Source: Microplitis mediator | Lineage: Eukaryota; Arthropoda; Insecta; Hymenoptera; Braconidae | Length of the DNA stretch: 64,000 bases | Reading direction: 5' to 3' | NCBI RefSeq assembly: GCF_029852145.1 | Contig: NC_079973.1 | Location: 25,996,422-26,060,421, forward strand | Shown here: piece by piece, positions 1 to 15,842 of the stretch | Position numbering within the stretch: position 1 is the stretch's first letter | How the letters are laid out: every line of letters begins with the position of its first letter | Notes under the pieces: model-generated | What the model was told of the DNA's origin: nothing | The model's database searches: none | What the model saw: the letters and a program-made list of their open reading frames with translations, nothing else | Program-made: the position numbers and the translations under genes

Positions 1-2700
1 TTTATAGTGATTTCGCGATTTTATTCCAAAGTACCAAGATTTCAAAAATAATGCTAAAGTTGTAGGTCTCCCCCAATTGAAATTAACTAAAAAATACATT
101 TCTGTGAGTCACCCCGTAAGAATCGCCTACTCTATGGCATGAATATTATTCTAAACTCGACAACACATAAAACTCGAATTTTCATAGTGATTTCGCGATT
201 TTATTCCAAAGTACCAAGATTTCAAAAATAATGGTAAAGTTGTAGGTCTTCCCCAATTGAAATTAACTAAAAAATACATTTCTGTGAGTCACCCCGTAAG
301 AATCACCTACTTTGTGGCATGAATATTATCTTAAACTCGACAACACATAAAACTCGAATTTCCATAGTGATGACGCGATTTTATTCCAAAGTACTAAGAT
401 TTCAAAAATAATGGTAAAGTTGTAGGTCTACCCCATTTGAAATCGACTAAAAAATACATTTCTGTGAGTCACCCCGTGAGTATCACCTACTTTCTGGCAT
501 GAATATTATTTCAAACTCGACAACACATAAAACTCGAATTTCCATAGTGATGACGCGATTTTATTCCAAAGTACTAAGATTTCAAAAATAATGGTAAAGT
601 TGTAGGTCTCCCCCAATTGAAATTGACTAAAAAATACATTTCTGTGAGTCACCCCGTGAAAATCACCTACTTTGTGGCATGAATATTATTCTAAACTCGA
701 CATCACATAAAACTCGAATTTCCATTGTGATGACGCGATTTTATTCCAAAGTACCAAGATTTCAAAAATAATGGTAAAGTTGTAGGTCTCCCCCATTTGA
801 AATTGACTATAAAATACATTTCTGTGAGTCACCCCGTAAGAATCACCTACTTTGTGGCATGAATATTATCTTAAACTCGACATCACATAAAACTCGAATT
901 TCCATAGTGATGACGCGATTTTATTCCAAAGTACCAAGATTTCAAAAATAATGGTAAAGTTGTAGGTCTCCCCCATTTGAAATTGACTATAAAATACATT
1001 TCTGTGAGTCACCCCGTAAGAATCACCTACTTTGTGGCATGAATATTATCTTAAACTCGACATCACATAAAACTCGAATTTCCATAGTGATGACGCGATT
1101 TTATTCCAAAGTACTAAGATTTCAAAAATAATGGTAAAGTTGTAGGTCTCCCCCATTTGAAATTGACTATAAAATACATTTCTGTGAGTCACCCCGTAAG
1201 AATCACCTACTTTGTGGCATGAATATTATCTTAAACTCGACATCACATAAAACTCGAATTTCCATAGTGATGACGCGATTTTATTCCAAAGTACTAAGAT
1301 TTCAAAAATAATGGTAAAGTTGTAGGTCTCCCCCATTTGAAATTGACTAAAAAATACATTTCTGTGAGTCACCCCGTGAGAATCGCCTACTTTATGGCAT
1401 GAACATTATCTTAAACTCGACAACACATAAAACTCGAATTCCCATAGCAATTTCGCGATTTTATTCCAAAGTACCAAGATTTCAAAAATAATGGTAAAGT
1501 TGGAGGTCTCCCCCATTTGAAATTGACTATAAAATACATTTCTGTGAGTCACCCCGTAAGAATCACCTACTTTGTGGCATGAATATTATCTTAAACTCGA
1601 CATCACATAAAACTCGAATTTCCATAGTGATGACGCGATTTTATTCCAAAGTACTAAGATTTCAAAAATAATGGTAAAGTTGTAGGTCTCCCCCATTTGA
1701 AATTGACTAAAAAATACATTTCTGTGAGTCACCCCGTGAGAATCGCCTACTTTATGGCATGAACATTATCTTAAACTCGACAACACATAAAACTCGAATT
1801 CCCATAGCAATTTCGCGATTTTATTCCAAAGTACCAAGATTTCAAAAATAATGGTAAAGTTGTAGGTCTCCCCCATTTGAAATTGACTATAAAATACATT
1901 TCTGTGAGTCACCCCGTAAGAATCACCTACTTTGTGGCATGAATATTATCTTAAACTCGACATCACATAAAACTCGAATTTCCATAGTGATGACGCGATT
2001 TTATTCCAAAGTACTAAGATTTCAAAAATAATGGTAAAGTTGTAGGTCTACCCCATTTGACATTGACTAAAAAATACATTTCTGTGAGTCACCCCGTGAG
2101 AATCACCTACTTTGTGGCATGAATATTATCTTAAACTCGACAACACATAAAACTCGAATTTCCAGAGTGATTTCGCGATTTTATTCCAAAGTACCAAGAT
2201 TTCAAAAATAATGGTAAAGTTGTAGGTCTCCCCCATTTGAAATTGACTAAAAAATACATTTCTGTGAGTCACCCCGTAAAAATCACCTACTCTATGGCAT
2301 GAATATTATTCTAAACTCGACAACACATAAAACTCGAATTTTCATAGTGATTTCGCGATTTTATTCCAAAGTACCAAGATTTCAAAAATAATGGTAAAGT
2401 TGTAGGTCTCCCCCAATTGAAATTAACTAAAAAATACATTTCTGTGAGTCACCCCGTAAGAATCACCTACTTTGTGGCATGAATATTATCTTAAACTCGA
2501 CAACACATAAAACTCGAATTTCCATAGTGATGACGCGATTTTATTCCAAAGTACCAAGATTTCAAAAATAATGGTAAAGTTGTAGGTCTCCCCCAATTGA
2601 AATTAACTAAAAAATACATTTCTGTGAGTCACCCCGTAAGAATCACCTACTTTGTGGCATGAATATTATCTTAAACTCGACAACACATAAAACTCGAATT

Positions 2701-5700
2701 TCCATAGTGATGACGCGATTTTATTCCAAAGTACTAAGATTTCAAAAATAATGGTAAAGTTGTAGGTCTCCCCCAATTGAAATTAACTAAAAAATACATT
2801 TCTGTGAGTCACCCCGTAAGAATCGCCTACTCTATGGCATGAATATTATTCTAAACTCGACAACACATAAAACTCCAATTTTCATAGTGATTTCGCGATT
2901 TTATTCCAAAGTACCAAGATTTCAAAAATAATGGTAAAGTTGTAGGTCTCCCCCAATTGAAATTAACTAAAAAATACATTTCTGTGAGTCACCCCGTAAG
3001 AATCACCTACTTTGTGGCATGAATATTATCTTAAACTCGACAACACATAAAACTCGAATTTCCATAGTGATGACGCGATTTTATTCCAAAGTACCAAGAT
3101 TTCAAAAATAATGGTAAAGTTGTAGGTCTCCCCCAATTGAAATTAACTAAAAAATACATTTCTGTGAGTCACCCCGTAAGAATCACCTACTTTGTGGCAT
3201 GAATATTATCTTAAACTCGACAACACATAAAACTCGAATTTCCATAGTGATTTCGCGATTTTATTCCAAAGTACCAAGATTTCAAAAATAATGGTAAAGT
3301 TGTAGGTCTCCCCCAATTGAAATTAACTAAAAAATACATTTCTGTGAGTCACCCCGTAAGAATCACCTACTTTGTGGCATGAATATTATCTTAAACTCGA
3401 CAACACAGCAAAACTCGAATTTCCATAGTGATGACGCGATTTTATTCCAAAGTACTAAGATTTCAAAAATAATGGTAAAGTTGTAAGTCTACCCCAATTG
3501 AAATTAACTAAAAAATACATTTCTGTGAGTCACCCCGTAAGAATCACCTACTTTGTGGCATGAATATTATCTTAAACTCGACATCACATAAAACTCGAAT
3601 TTCCATAGTGATGACGCGATTTTATTCCAAAGTACTAAGATTTCAAAAATAATGGTAAAGTTGTAGGTCTACCCCAATTGAAATTAACTAAAAAATACAT
3701 TTCTGTGAGTCACCCCGTAAGAATCACCTACTTTGTGGCATGAATATTATCTTAAACTCGACAACACATAAAACTCGAATTTCCGTAGTGATGACGCGAT
3801 TTAATTCCAAAGTACCAAGATTTCAAAAATAATGGTAAAGTTGTAGGTCTCCCCCAATTGAAATTAACTAAAAAATACATTTCTGTGAGTCACCCCGTAA
3901 GAATCACCTACTTTGTGGCATGAATATTATCTTAAACTCGACAACACATAAAACTCGAATTTCCATAGTGATGACGCGATTTTATTCCAAAGTACCAAGA
4001 TTTCAAAAATAATGGTAAAGTTGTAGGTCTCCCCCAATTGAAATTAACTAAAAAATACATTTCTGTGAGTCACCCCGTAAGAATCACCTACTTTGTGGCA
4101 TGAATATTATCTTAAACTCGACAACACATAAAACTCGAATTTCCATAGTGATGACGCGATTTTATTCCAAAGTACTAAGATTTCAAAAATAATGGTAAAG
4201 TTGTAGGTCTCCCTCAATTGAAATTAACTAAAAAATACATTTCTGTGAGTCACCCCGTAAGAATCACCTACTTTGTGGCATGAACATTATCTTAAACTCG
4301 ACAACACATAAAACTCGAATTCCCATAGCAATTTCGCGATTTTATTCCAAAGTACCAAGATTTCAAAAATAATGGTAAAGTTGTAGGTCTCCCTCAATTG
4401 AAATTAACTAAAAAATACATTTCTGTGAGTCACCCCGTAAGGATCACCTACTTTGTGGCATGAACATTATCTTAAACTCGACAACACATAAAACTCGAAT
4501 TCCCATAGCAATTTCGCGATTTTATTCCAAAGTACCAAGATTTCAAAAATAATGGTAAAGTTGTAGGTCTCCCTCAATTGAAATTAACTAAAAAATACAT
4601 TTCTGTGAGTCACCCCGTAAGAATCACCTACTTTGTGGCATGAATATTATCTTAAACTCGACATCACATAAAACTCGAATTTCCATAGTGATGACGCGAT
4701 TTTATTCCAAAGTACTAAGATTTCAAAAATAATGGTAAAGTTGTAGGTCTACCCCATTTGAAATTGACTAAAAAATACATTTCTGTGAGTCACCCCGTGA
4801 GAATCGCCTACTTTATGGCATGAACATTATCTTAAACTCGACAACACATAAAACTCGAATTCCCATAGCAATTTCGCGATTTTATTCCAAAGTACCAAGA
4901 TTTCAAAAATAATGGTAAAGTTGTAGGTCTCCCTCAATTGAAATTAACTAAAAAATACATTTCTGTGAGTCACCCCGTAAGAATCACCTACTTTGTGGCA
5001 TGAATATTATCTTAAACTCGACATCACATAAAACTCGAATTTCCATAGTGATGACGCGATTTTATTCCAAAGTACTAAGATTTCAAAAATAATGGTAAAG
5101 TTGTAGGTCTACCCCATTTGAAATCGACTAAAAAATACATTTCTGTGAGTCACCCCGTGAGTATCACCTACTTTCTGGCATGAATATTATTTCAAACTCG
5201 ACAACACATAAAACTCGAATTTCCATAGTGATGACGCGATTTTATTCCAAAGTACTAAGATTTCAAAAATAATGGTAAAGTTGTAGGTCTCCCCCAATTG
5301 AAATTGACTAAAAAATACATTTCTGTGAGTCACCCCGTGAAAATCACCTACTTTATGGCATGAACATTATCTTAAACTCGACAACACATAAAACTCGAAT
5401 TCCCATAGCAATTTCGCGATTTTATTCCAAAGTACCAAGATTTCAAAAATAATGGTAAAGTTGTAGGTCTCCCTCAATTGAAATTAACTAAAAAATACAT
5501 TTCTGTGAGTCACCCCGTAAGAATCACCTACTTTGTGGCATGAATATTATCTTAAACTCGACATCACATAAAACTCGAATTCCCATAGCAATTTCGCGAT
5601 TTTATTCCAAAGTACCAAGATTTCAAAAATAATGGTAAAGTTGTAGGTCTCCCTCAATTGAAATTAACTAAAAAATACATTTCTGTGAGTCACCCCGTAA

Positions 5701-8700
5701 GAATCACCTACTTTGTGGCATGAATATTATCTTAAACTCGACATCACATAAAACTCGAATTTCCATAGTGATGACGCGATTTTATTCCAAAGTACCAAGA
5801 TTCCAAAAATAATGGAAAAGTTGTAGGTCTCCCCCAATTGAAATTAACTAAAAAATACATTTCTGTGAGTCACCCCGTAAGAATCGCCTACTCTATGGCA
5901 TGAATATTATTCTAAACTCGACAACACATAAAACTCGAATTTTCATAGTGATTTCGCGATTTTATTCCAAAGTACCAAGATTTCAAAAATAATGGTAAAG
6001 TTGTAGGTCTCCCCCAATTGAAATTAACTAAAAAATACATTTCTGTGAGTCACCCCGTAAGAATCGCCTACTCTATGGCATGAATATTATTCTAAACTCG
6101 ACAACACATAAAACTCGAATTTCCATAGTGATGACGCGATTTTATTCCAAAGTACTAAGATTTCAAAAATAATGGTAAAGTTGTAGGTCTACCCCATTTG
6201 AAATCGACTAAAAAATACATTTCTGTGAGTCACCCCGTGAGTATCACCTACTTTCTGGCATGAATATTATTTCAAACTCGACAACACATAAAACTCGAAT
6301 TTCCATAGTGATGACGCGATTTTATTCCAAAGTACTAAGATTTCAAAAATAATGGTAAAGTTGTAGGTCTCCCCCAATTGAAATTGACTAAAAAATACAT
6401 TTCTGTGAGTCACCCCGTGAAAATCACCTACTTTGTGGCATGAATATTATTCTAAACTCGACATCACATAAAACTCGAATTTCCATTGTGATGACGCGAT
6501 TTTATTCCAAAGTACTAAGATTTCAAAAATAATGGTAAAGTTGTAGGTCTCCCCCAATTGAAATTAACTAAAAAATACATTTCTGTGAGTCACCCCGTAA
6601 GAATCACCTACTTTGTGGCATGAATATTATCTTAAACTCGACAACACATAAAACTCGAATTTCCATAGTGATGACGCGATTTTATTCCAAAGTACTAAGA
6701 TTTCAAAAATAATGGTAAAGTTGTAGGTCTACCCCATTTGAAATCGACTAAAAAATACATTTCTGTGAGTCACCCCGTGAGTATCACCTACTTTCTGGCA
6801 TGAATATTATTTCAAACTCGACAACACATAAAACTCGAATTTCCATAGTGATGACGCGATTTTATTCCAAAGTACTAAGATTTCAAAAATAATGGTAAAG
6901 TTGTAGGTCTCCCCCAATTGAAATTGACTAAAAAATACATTTCTGTGAGTCACCCCGTGAAAATCACCTACTTTGTGGCATGAATATTATTCTAAACTCG
7001 ACATCACATAAAACTCGAATTTCCATTGTGATGACGCGATTTTATTCCAAAGTACTAAGATTTCAAAAATAATGGTAAAGTTGTAGGTCTCCCCCAATTG
7101 AAATTAACTAAAAAATACATTTCTGTGAGTCACCCCGTAAGAATCACCTACTTTGTGGCATGAATATTATCTTAAACTCGACAACACATAAAACTCGAAT
7201 TTCCATAGTGATGACGCGATTTTATTCCAAAGTACTAAGATTTCAAAAATAATGGTAAAGTTGTAGGTCTCCCCCAATTGAAATTAACTAAAAAATACAT
7301 TTCTGTGAGTCACCCCGTAAGAATCGCCTACTCTATGGCATGAATATTATTCTAAACTCGACAACACATAAAACTCGAATTTTCATAGTGATTTCGCGAT
7401 TTTATTCCAAAGTACCAAGATTTCAAAAATAATGGTAAAGTTGTAGGTCTCCCCCAATTGAAATTAACTAAAAAATACATTTCTGTGAGTCACCCCGTAA
7501 GAATCACCTACTTTGTGGCATGAATATTATCTTAAACTCGACAACACATAAAACTCGAATTTCCATAGTGATGACGCGATTTTATTCCAAAGTACCAAGA
7601 TTTCAAAAATAATGGTAAAGTTGTAGGTCTCCCCCAATTGAAATTAACTAAAAAATACATTTCTGTGAGTCACCCCGTAAGAATCACCTACTTTGTGGCA
7701 TGAATATTATCTTAAACTCGACAACACATAAAACTCGAATTTCCATAGTGATTTCGCGATTTTATTCCAAAGTACCAAGATTTCAAAAATAATGGTAAAG
7801 TTGTAGGTCTCCCCCAATTGAAATTAACTAAAAAATACATTTCTGTGAGTCACCCCGTAAGAATCACCTACTTTGTGGCATGAATATTATCTTAAACTCG
7901 ACAACACAGCAAAACTCGAATTTCCATAGTGATGACGCGATTTTATTCCAAAGTACTAAGATTTCAAAAATAATGGTAAAGTTGTAAGTCTACCCCAATT
8001 GAAATTAACTAAAAAATACATTTCTGTGAGTCACCCCGTAAGAATCACCTACTTTGTGGCATGAATATTATCTTAAACTCGACATCACATAAAACTCGAA
8101 TTTCCATAGTGATGACGCGATTTTATTCCAAAGTACTAAGATTTCAAAAATAATGGTAAAGTTGTAGGTCTACCCCAATTGAAATTAACTAAAAAATACA
8201 TTTCTGTGAGTCACCCCGTAAGAATCACCTACTTTGTGGCATGAATATTATCTTAAACTCGACAACACATAAAACTCGAATTTCCGTAGTGATGACGCGA
8301 TTTAATTCCAAAGTACCAAGATTTCAAAAATAATGGTAAAGTTGTAGGTCTCCCCCAATTGAAATTAACTAAAAAATACATTTCTGTGAGTCACCCCGTA
8401 AGAATCACCTACTTTGTGGCATGAATATTATCTTAAACTCGACAACACATAAAACTCGAATTTCCATAGTGATGACGCGATTTTATTCCAAAGTACCAAG
8501 ATTTCAAAAATAATGGTAAAGTTGTAGGGCTCCCCCAATTGAAATTAACTAAAAAATACATTTCTGTGAGTCACCCCGTAAGAATCACCTACTTTGTGGC
8601 ATGAATATTATCTTAAACTCGACAACACATAAAACTCGAATTTCCATAGTGATTTCGCGATTTTATTCCAAAGTACCAAGATTTCAAAAATAATAGTAAA

Positions 8701-9900
8701 GTTGTAGGGCTCCCCCAATTGAAATTAACTAAAAAATACATTTCTGTGAGTCACCCCGTAAGAATCACCTACTTTGTGGCATGAATATTATCTTAAACTC
8801 GACAACACATAAAACTCGAATTTCCATAGTGATGACGCGATTTTATTCCAAAGTACCAAGATTTCAAAAATAATGGTAAAGTTGTAGGTCTCCCCCAATT
8901 GAAATTAACTAAAAAATACATTTCTGTGAGTCACCCCGTAAGAATCACCTACTTTGTGGCATGAATATTATCTTAAACTCGACAACACATAAAACTCGAA
9001 TTTCCATAGTGATGACGCGATTTTATTCCAAAGTACTAAGATTTCAAAAATAATGGTAAAGTTGTAGGTCTCCCTCAATTGAAATTAACTAAAAAATACA
9101 TTTCTGTGAGTCACCCCGTAAGAATCACCTACTTTGTGGCATGAACATTATCTTAAACTCGACAACACATAAAACTCGAATTCCCATAGCAATTTCGCGA
9201 TTTTATTCCAAAGTACCAAGATTTCAAAAATAATGGTAAAGTTGTAGGTCTCCCTCAATTGAAATTAACTAAAAAATACATTTCTGTGAGTCACCCCGTA
9301 AGAATCACCTACTTTGTGGCATGAACATTATCTTAAACTCGACAACACATAAAACTCGAATTCCCATAGCAATTTCGCGATTTTATTCCAAAGTACCAAG
9401 ATTTCAAAAATAATGGTAAAGTTGTAGGTCTCCCTCAATTGAAATTAACTAAAAAATACATTTCTGTGAGTCACCCCGTAAGAATCACCTACTTTGTGGC
9501 ATGAATATTATCTTAAACTCGACATCACATAAAACTCGAATTTCCATAGTGATGACGCGATTTTATTCCAAAGTACTAAGATTTCAAAAATAATGGTAAA
9601 GTTGTAGGTCTACCCCATTTGAAATTGACTAAAAAATACATTTCTGTGAGTCACCCCGTGAGAATCGCCTACTTTATGGCATGAACATTATCTTAAACTC
9701 GACAACACATAAAACTCGAATTCCCATAGCAATTTCGCGATTTTATTCCAAAGTACCAAGATTTCAAAAATAATGGTAAAGTTGTAGGTCTCCCTCAATT
9801 GAAATTAACTAAAAAATACATTTCTGTGAGTCACCCCGTAAGAATCACCTACTTTGTGGCATGAATATTATCTTAAACTCGACATCACATAAAACTCGAA
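2701..9900 (+). repeat. Higher-order satellite block, about 4501-bp spacing
   Basis: Monomers at 2701-5040 reappear in the same order at about 7201-9900. Rare variants pin the match: TTGTAAGTCTACCCC at 3481 and 7982, and TTCCGTAGTGATG followed by TTAATTCC at 3781 and 8282. Both are offset by 4501 bp, which is 25 monomers plus one base. The extra base is the ACACAGCAAAA insertion seen near 3408 and again near 7909. From about 4141 the offset rises by 360 bp, so the second copy gained (or the first lost) two monomers around 8641-9000. Confidence 0.85.
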
Positions 9901-10800
9901 TTTCCATAGTGATGACGCGATTTTATTCCAAAGTACCAAGATTCCAAAAATAATGGTAAAGTTGTAGGTCTCCCCCATTTGAAATTGACTAAAAAATACA
10001 TTTCTGTGAGTCACCCCGTAAGAATCGCCTACTTTATGGCATGAACATTATTTTAAACTCGACAACACATAAAACTAGTATTTATAGTGATTTCGCGATT
10101 TTATTCCAAAGTACCAAGATTCCAAAAATAATGGAAAAGTTGTAGGTCTCCCCCAATTGAAATTAACTAAAAAATACATTTCTGTGAGTCACCCCGTAAG
10201 AATCGCCTACTCTATGGCATGAATATTATTCTAAACTCGACAACACATAAAACTCGAATTTTCATAGTGATTTCGCGATTTTATTCCAAAGTACCAAGAT
10301 TTCAAAAATAATGGTAAAGTTGTAGGTCTCCCCCAATTGAAATTAACTAAAAAATACATTTCTGTGAGTCACCCCGTAAGAATCGCCTACTCTATGGCAT
10401 GAATATTATTCTAAACTCGACAACACATAAAACTCGAATTTCCATAGTGATGACGCGATTTTATTCCAAAGTACTAAGATTTCAAAAATAATGGTAAAGT
10501 TGTAGGTCTACCCCATTTGAAATCGACTAAAAAATACATTTCTGTGAGTCACCCCGTGAGTATCACCTACTTTCTGGCATGAATATTATTTCAAACTCGA
10601 CAACACATAAAACTCGAATTTCCATAGTGATGACGCGATTTTATTCCAAAGTACTAAGATTTCAAAAATAATGGTAAAGTTGTAGGTCTCCCCCAATTGA
10701 AATTGACTAAAAAATACATTTCTGTGAGTCACCCCGTGAAAATCACCTACTTTGTGGCATGAATATTATTCTAAACTCGACATCACATAAAACTCGAATT

Positions 10801-13800
10801 TCCATTGTGATGACGCGATTTTATTCCAAAGTACTAAGATTTCAAAAATAATGGTAAAGTTGTAGGTCTCCCCCAATTGAAATTAACTAAAAAATACATT
10901 TCTGTGAGTCACCCCGTAAGAATCACCTACTTTGTGGCATGAATATTATCTTAAACTCGACAACACATAAAACTCGAATTTCCATAGTGATGACGCGATT
11001 TTATTCCAAAGTACTAAGATTTCAAAAATAATGGTAAAGTTGTAGGTCTACCCCATTTGAAATCGACTAAAAAATACATTTCTGTGAGTCACCCCGTGAG
11101 TATCACCTACTTTCTGGCATGAATATTATTTCAAACTCGACAACACATAAAACTCGAATTTCCATAGTGATGACGCGATTTTATTCCAAAGTACTAAGAT
11201 TTCAAAAATAATGGTAAAGTTGTAGGTCTCCCCCAATTGAAATTGACTATAAAATACATTTCTGTGAGTCACCCCGTAAGAATCACCTACTTTGTGGCAT
11301 GAATATTATTCTAAACTCGACAACACATAAAACTCGAATTTTCATAGTGATTTCGCGATTTTATTCCAAAGTACCAAGATTCCAAAAATAATGGTAAAGT
11401 TGTAGGTCTCCCCCAATTGAAATTGACTATAAAATACATTTCTGTGAGTCACCCCGTAAGAATCACCTACTTTGTGGCATGAATATTATCTTAAACTCGA
11501 CATCACATAAAACTCGAATTTCCATAGTGATGACGCGATTTTATTCCAAAGTACTAAGATTTCAAAAATAATGGTAAAGTTGTAGGTCTACCCCATTTGA
11601 AATTGACTAAAAAATACATTTCTGTGAGCCACCCCGTAAGAATCGCCTACTTTATGGCATGAATATTATTCTAAACTCGACAACACATAAAACTCGAATT
11701 TTCATAGTGATTTCGCGATTTTATTCCAAAGTACCAAGATTTCAAAAATAATGGTAAAGTTGTAGGTCTCCCCCAATTGAAATTGACTATAAAATACATT
11801 TCTGTGAGTCACCCCGTAAGAATCACCTACTTTGTGGCATGAATATTATCTTAAACTCGACATCACATAAAACTCGAATTTCCATAGTGATGACGCGATT
11901 TTATTCCAAAGTACTAAGATTTCAAAAATAATGGTAAAGTTGTAGGTCTACCCCATTTGAAATTGACTAAAAAATACATTTTTGTGAGTCACCCCGTGAG
12001 AATCACCTACTTTATGGCATGAATATTATTTCAAACTCGACAACACAAAAAACTCGAATTTCCATAGTGATTTCGCGATTTTATTCCAAAGTACCAAGAT
12101 TTCAAAAATAATGGTAAAGTTGTAGGTCTCCCCCATTTGAAATTGACTATAAAATACATTTCTGTGAGTCACCCCGTAAGAATCACCTACTTTGTGGCAT
12201 GAATATTATCTTAAACTCGACATCACATAAAACTCGAATTTCCATAGTGATGACGCGATTTTATTCCAAAGTACTAAGATTTCAAAAATAATGGTAAAGT
12301 TGTAGGTCTCCCCCAATTGAAATTAACTAAAAAATACATTTCTGTGAGTCACCCCGTAAGAATCACCTACTTTGTGGCATGAATATTATCTTAAACTCGA
12401 CAACACAGCAAAACTCGAATTTCCATAGTGATGACGCGATTTTATTCCAAAGTACCAAGATTTCAAAAATAATGGTAAAGTTGTAGGTCTCCCCCATTTG
12501 AAATTGACTATAAAATACATTTCTGTGAGTCACCCCGTAAGAATCACCTACTTTGTGGCATGAATATTATCTTAAACTCGACATCACATAAAACTCGAAT
12601 TTCCATAGTGATGACGCGATTTTATTCCAAAGTACTAAGATTTCAAAAATAATGGTAAAGTTGTAGGTCTACCCCATTTGAAATTGACTAAAAAATACAT
12701 TTCTGTGAGTCACCCCGTAAGAATCACCTACTTTGTGGCATGAATATTATCTTAAACTCGACATCACATAAAACTCGAATTTCCATAGTGATGACGCGAT
12801 TTTATTCCAAAGTACTAAGATTTCAAAAATAATGGTAAAGTTGTAGGTCTCCCCCATTTGAAATTAACTAAAAAATACATTTCTGTGAGTCACCCCGTAA
12901 GAATCACCTACTTTGTGGCATGAATATTATCTTAAACTCGACATCACATAAAACTCGAATTTCCATAGTGATGACGCGATTTTATTCCAAAGTACTAAGA
13001 TTTCAAAAATAATGGTAAAGTTGTAGGTCTACCCCATTTGAAATTGACTAAAAAATACATTTCTGTGAGTCACCCCGTGAAAATCACCTACTTTGTGGCA
13101 TGAATATTATTCTAAACTCGACAACACATAAAACTCGAATTTTCATAGTGATTTCGCGATTTTATTCCAAAGTACCAAGATTTCAAAAATAATGGTAAAG
13201 TTGTAGGTCTCCCCCAATTAAAATTAACTAAAAAATACATTTCTGTGAGTCACCCCGTGAAAATCACCTACTTTGTGGCATGAATATTATTCTAAACTCG
13301 ACATCACATAAAACTCGAATTTCCATTGTGATGACGCGATTTTATTCCAAAGTACTAAGATTTCAAAAATAATGGTAAAGTTGTAGGTCTCCCCCAATTG
13401 AAATTAACTAAAAAATACATTTCTGTGAGTCACCCCGTAAGAATCACCTACTTTGTGGCATGAATATTATCTTAAACTCGACAACACATAAAACTCGAAT
13501 TTCCATAGTGATGACGCGATTTTATTCCAAAGTACTAAGATTTCAAAAATAATGGTAAAGTTGTAGGTCTACCCCATTTGAAATCGACTAAAAAATACAT
13601 TTCTGTGAGTCACCCCGTGAGTATCACCTACTTTCTGGCATGAATATTATTTCAAACTCGACAACACATAAAACTCGAATTTCCATAGTGATGACGCGAT
13701 TTTATTCCAAAGTACTAAGATTTCAAAAATAATGGTAAAGTTGTAGGTCTCCCCCAATTGAAATTGACTATAAAATACATTTCTGTGAGTCACCCCGTAA

Positions 13801-15842
13801 GAATCACCTACTTTGTGGCATGAATATTATTCTAAACTCGACAACACATAAAACTCGAATTTTCATAGTGATTTCGCGATTTTATTCCAAAGTACCAAGA
13901 TTCCAAAAATAATGGTAAAGTTGTAGGTCTCCCCCAATTGAAATTGACTATAAAATACATTTCTGTGAGTCACCCCGTAAGAATCACCTACTTTGTGGCA
14001 TGAATATTATCTTAAACTCGACATCACATAAAACTCGAATTTCCATAGTGATGACGCGATTTTATTCCAAAGTACTAAGATTTCAAAAATAATGGTAAAG
14101 TTGTAGGTCTACCCCATTTGAAATTGACTAAAAAATACATTTCTGTGAGCCACCCCGTAAGAATCGCCTACTTTATGGCATGAATATTATTCTAAACTCG
14201 ACAACACATAAAACTCGAATTTTCATAGTGATTTCGCGATTTTATTCCAAAGTACCAAGATTTCAAAAATAATGGTAAAGTTGTAGGTCTCCCCCAATTG
14301 AAATTGACTATAAAATACATTTCTGTGAGTCACCCCGTAAGAATCACCTACTTTGTGGCATGAATATTATCTTAAACTCGACATCACATAAAACTCGAAT
14401 TTCCATAGTGATGACGCGATTTTATTCCAAAGTACTAAGATTTCAAAAATAATGGTAAAGTTGTAGGTCTACCCCATTTGAAATTGACTAAAAAATACAT
14501 TTTTGTGAGTCACCCCGTGAGAATCACCTACTTTATGGCATGAATATTATTTCAAACTCGACAACACAAAAAACTCGAATTTCCATAGTGATTTCGCGAT
14601 TTTATTCCAAAGTACCAAGATTTCAAAAATAATGGTAAAGTTGTAGGTCTCCCCCATTTGAAATTGACTATAAAATACATTTCTGTGAGTCACCCCGTAA
14701 GAATCACCTACTTTGTGGCATGAATATTATCTTAAACTCGACATCACATAAAACTCGAATTTCCATAGTGATGACGCGATTTTATTCCAAAGTACTAAGA
14801 TTTCAAAAATAATGGTAAAGTTGTAGGTCTCCCCCAATTGAAATTAACTAAAAAATACATTTCTGTGAGTCACCCCGTAAGAATCACCTACTTTGTGGCA
14901 TGAATATTATCTTAAACTCGACAACACAGCAAAACTCGAATTTCCATAGTGATGACGCGATTTTATTCCAAAGTACCAAGATTTCAAAAATAATGGTAAA
15001 GTTGTAGGTCTCCCCCAATTGAAATTAACTAAAAAATACATTTCTGTGAGTCACCCCGTAAGAATCACCTACTTTGTGGCATGAATATTATCTTAAACTC
15101 GACATCACATAAAACTCGAATTTCCATAGTGATGACGCGATTTTATTCCAAAGTACTAAGATTTCAAAAATAATGGTAAAGTTGTAGGTCTACCCCATTT
15201 GAAATTGACTAAAAAATACATTTCTGTGAGTCACCCCGTAAGAATCACCTACTTTGTGGCATGAATATTATCTTAAACTCGACATCACATAAAACTCGAA
15301 TTTCCATAGTGATGACGCGATTTTATTCCAAAGTACTAAGATTTCAAAAATAATGGTAAAGTTGTAGGTCTCCCCCATTTGAAATTAACTAAAAAATACA
15401 TTTCTGTGAGTCACCCCGTAAGAATCACCTACTTTGTGGCATGAATATTATCTTAAACTCGACATCACATAAAACTCGAATTTCCATAGTGATGACGCGA
15501 TTTTATTCCAAAGTACTAAGATTTCAAAAATAATGGTAAAGTTGTAGGTCTACCCCATTTGAAATTGACTAAAAAATACATTTCTGTGAGTCACCCCGTG
15601 AAAATCACCTACTTTGTGGCATGAATATTATTCTAAACTCGACAACACATAAAACTCGAATTTTCATAGTGATTTCGCGATTTTATTCCAAAGTACCAAG
15701 ATTTCAAAAATAATGGTAAAGTTGTAGGTCTCCCCCAATTAAAATTAACTAAAAAATACATTTCTGTGAGTCACCCCGTAAGAATCACCTACTTTGTGGC
15801 ATGAATATTATCTTAAACTCGACAACACAGCAAAACTCGAAT
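10801..15842 (+). repeat. Tandem 2521-bp higher-order satellite repeat (14-mer), two copies
   Basis: The segment 10801-13321 is followed directly by a near-identical copy at 13322-15842. Private variants recur at a constant offset of 2521 bp. They include TTCCATTGTGATG, TCTGTGAGCCACCCC (ending its GAGCC at 11630 and 14151), ATTTTTGTGAG, CCCATTTGAAATTAAC and CAATTAAAATTAAC. The period is 14 monomers plus the single base of the ACACAGCAAAA variant. Only a few differences separate the copies, so the duplication looks young. Confidence 0.88.
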
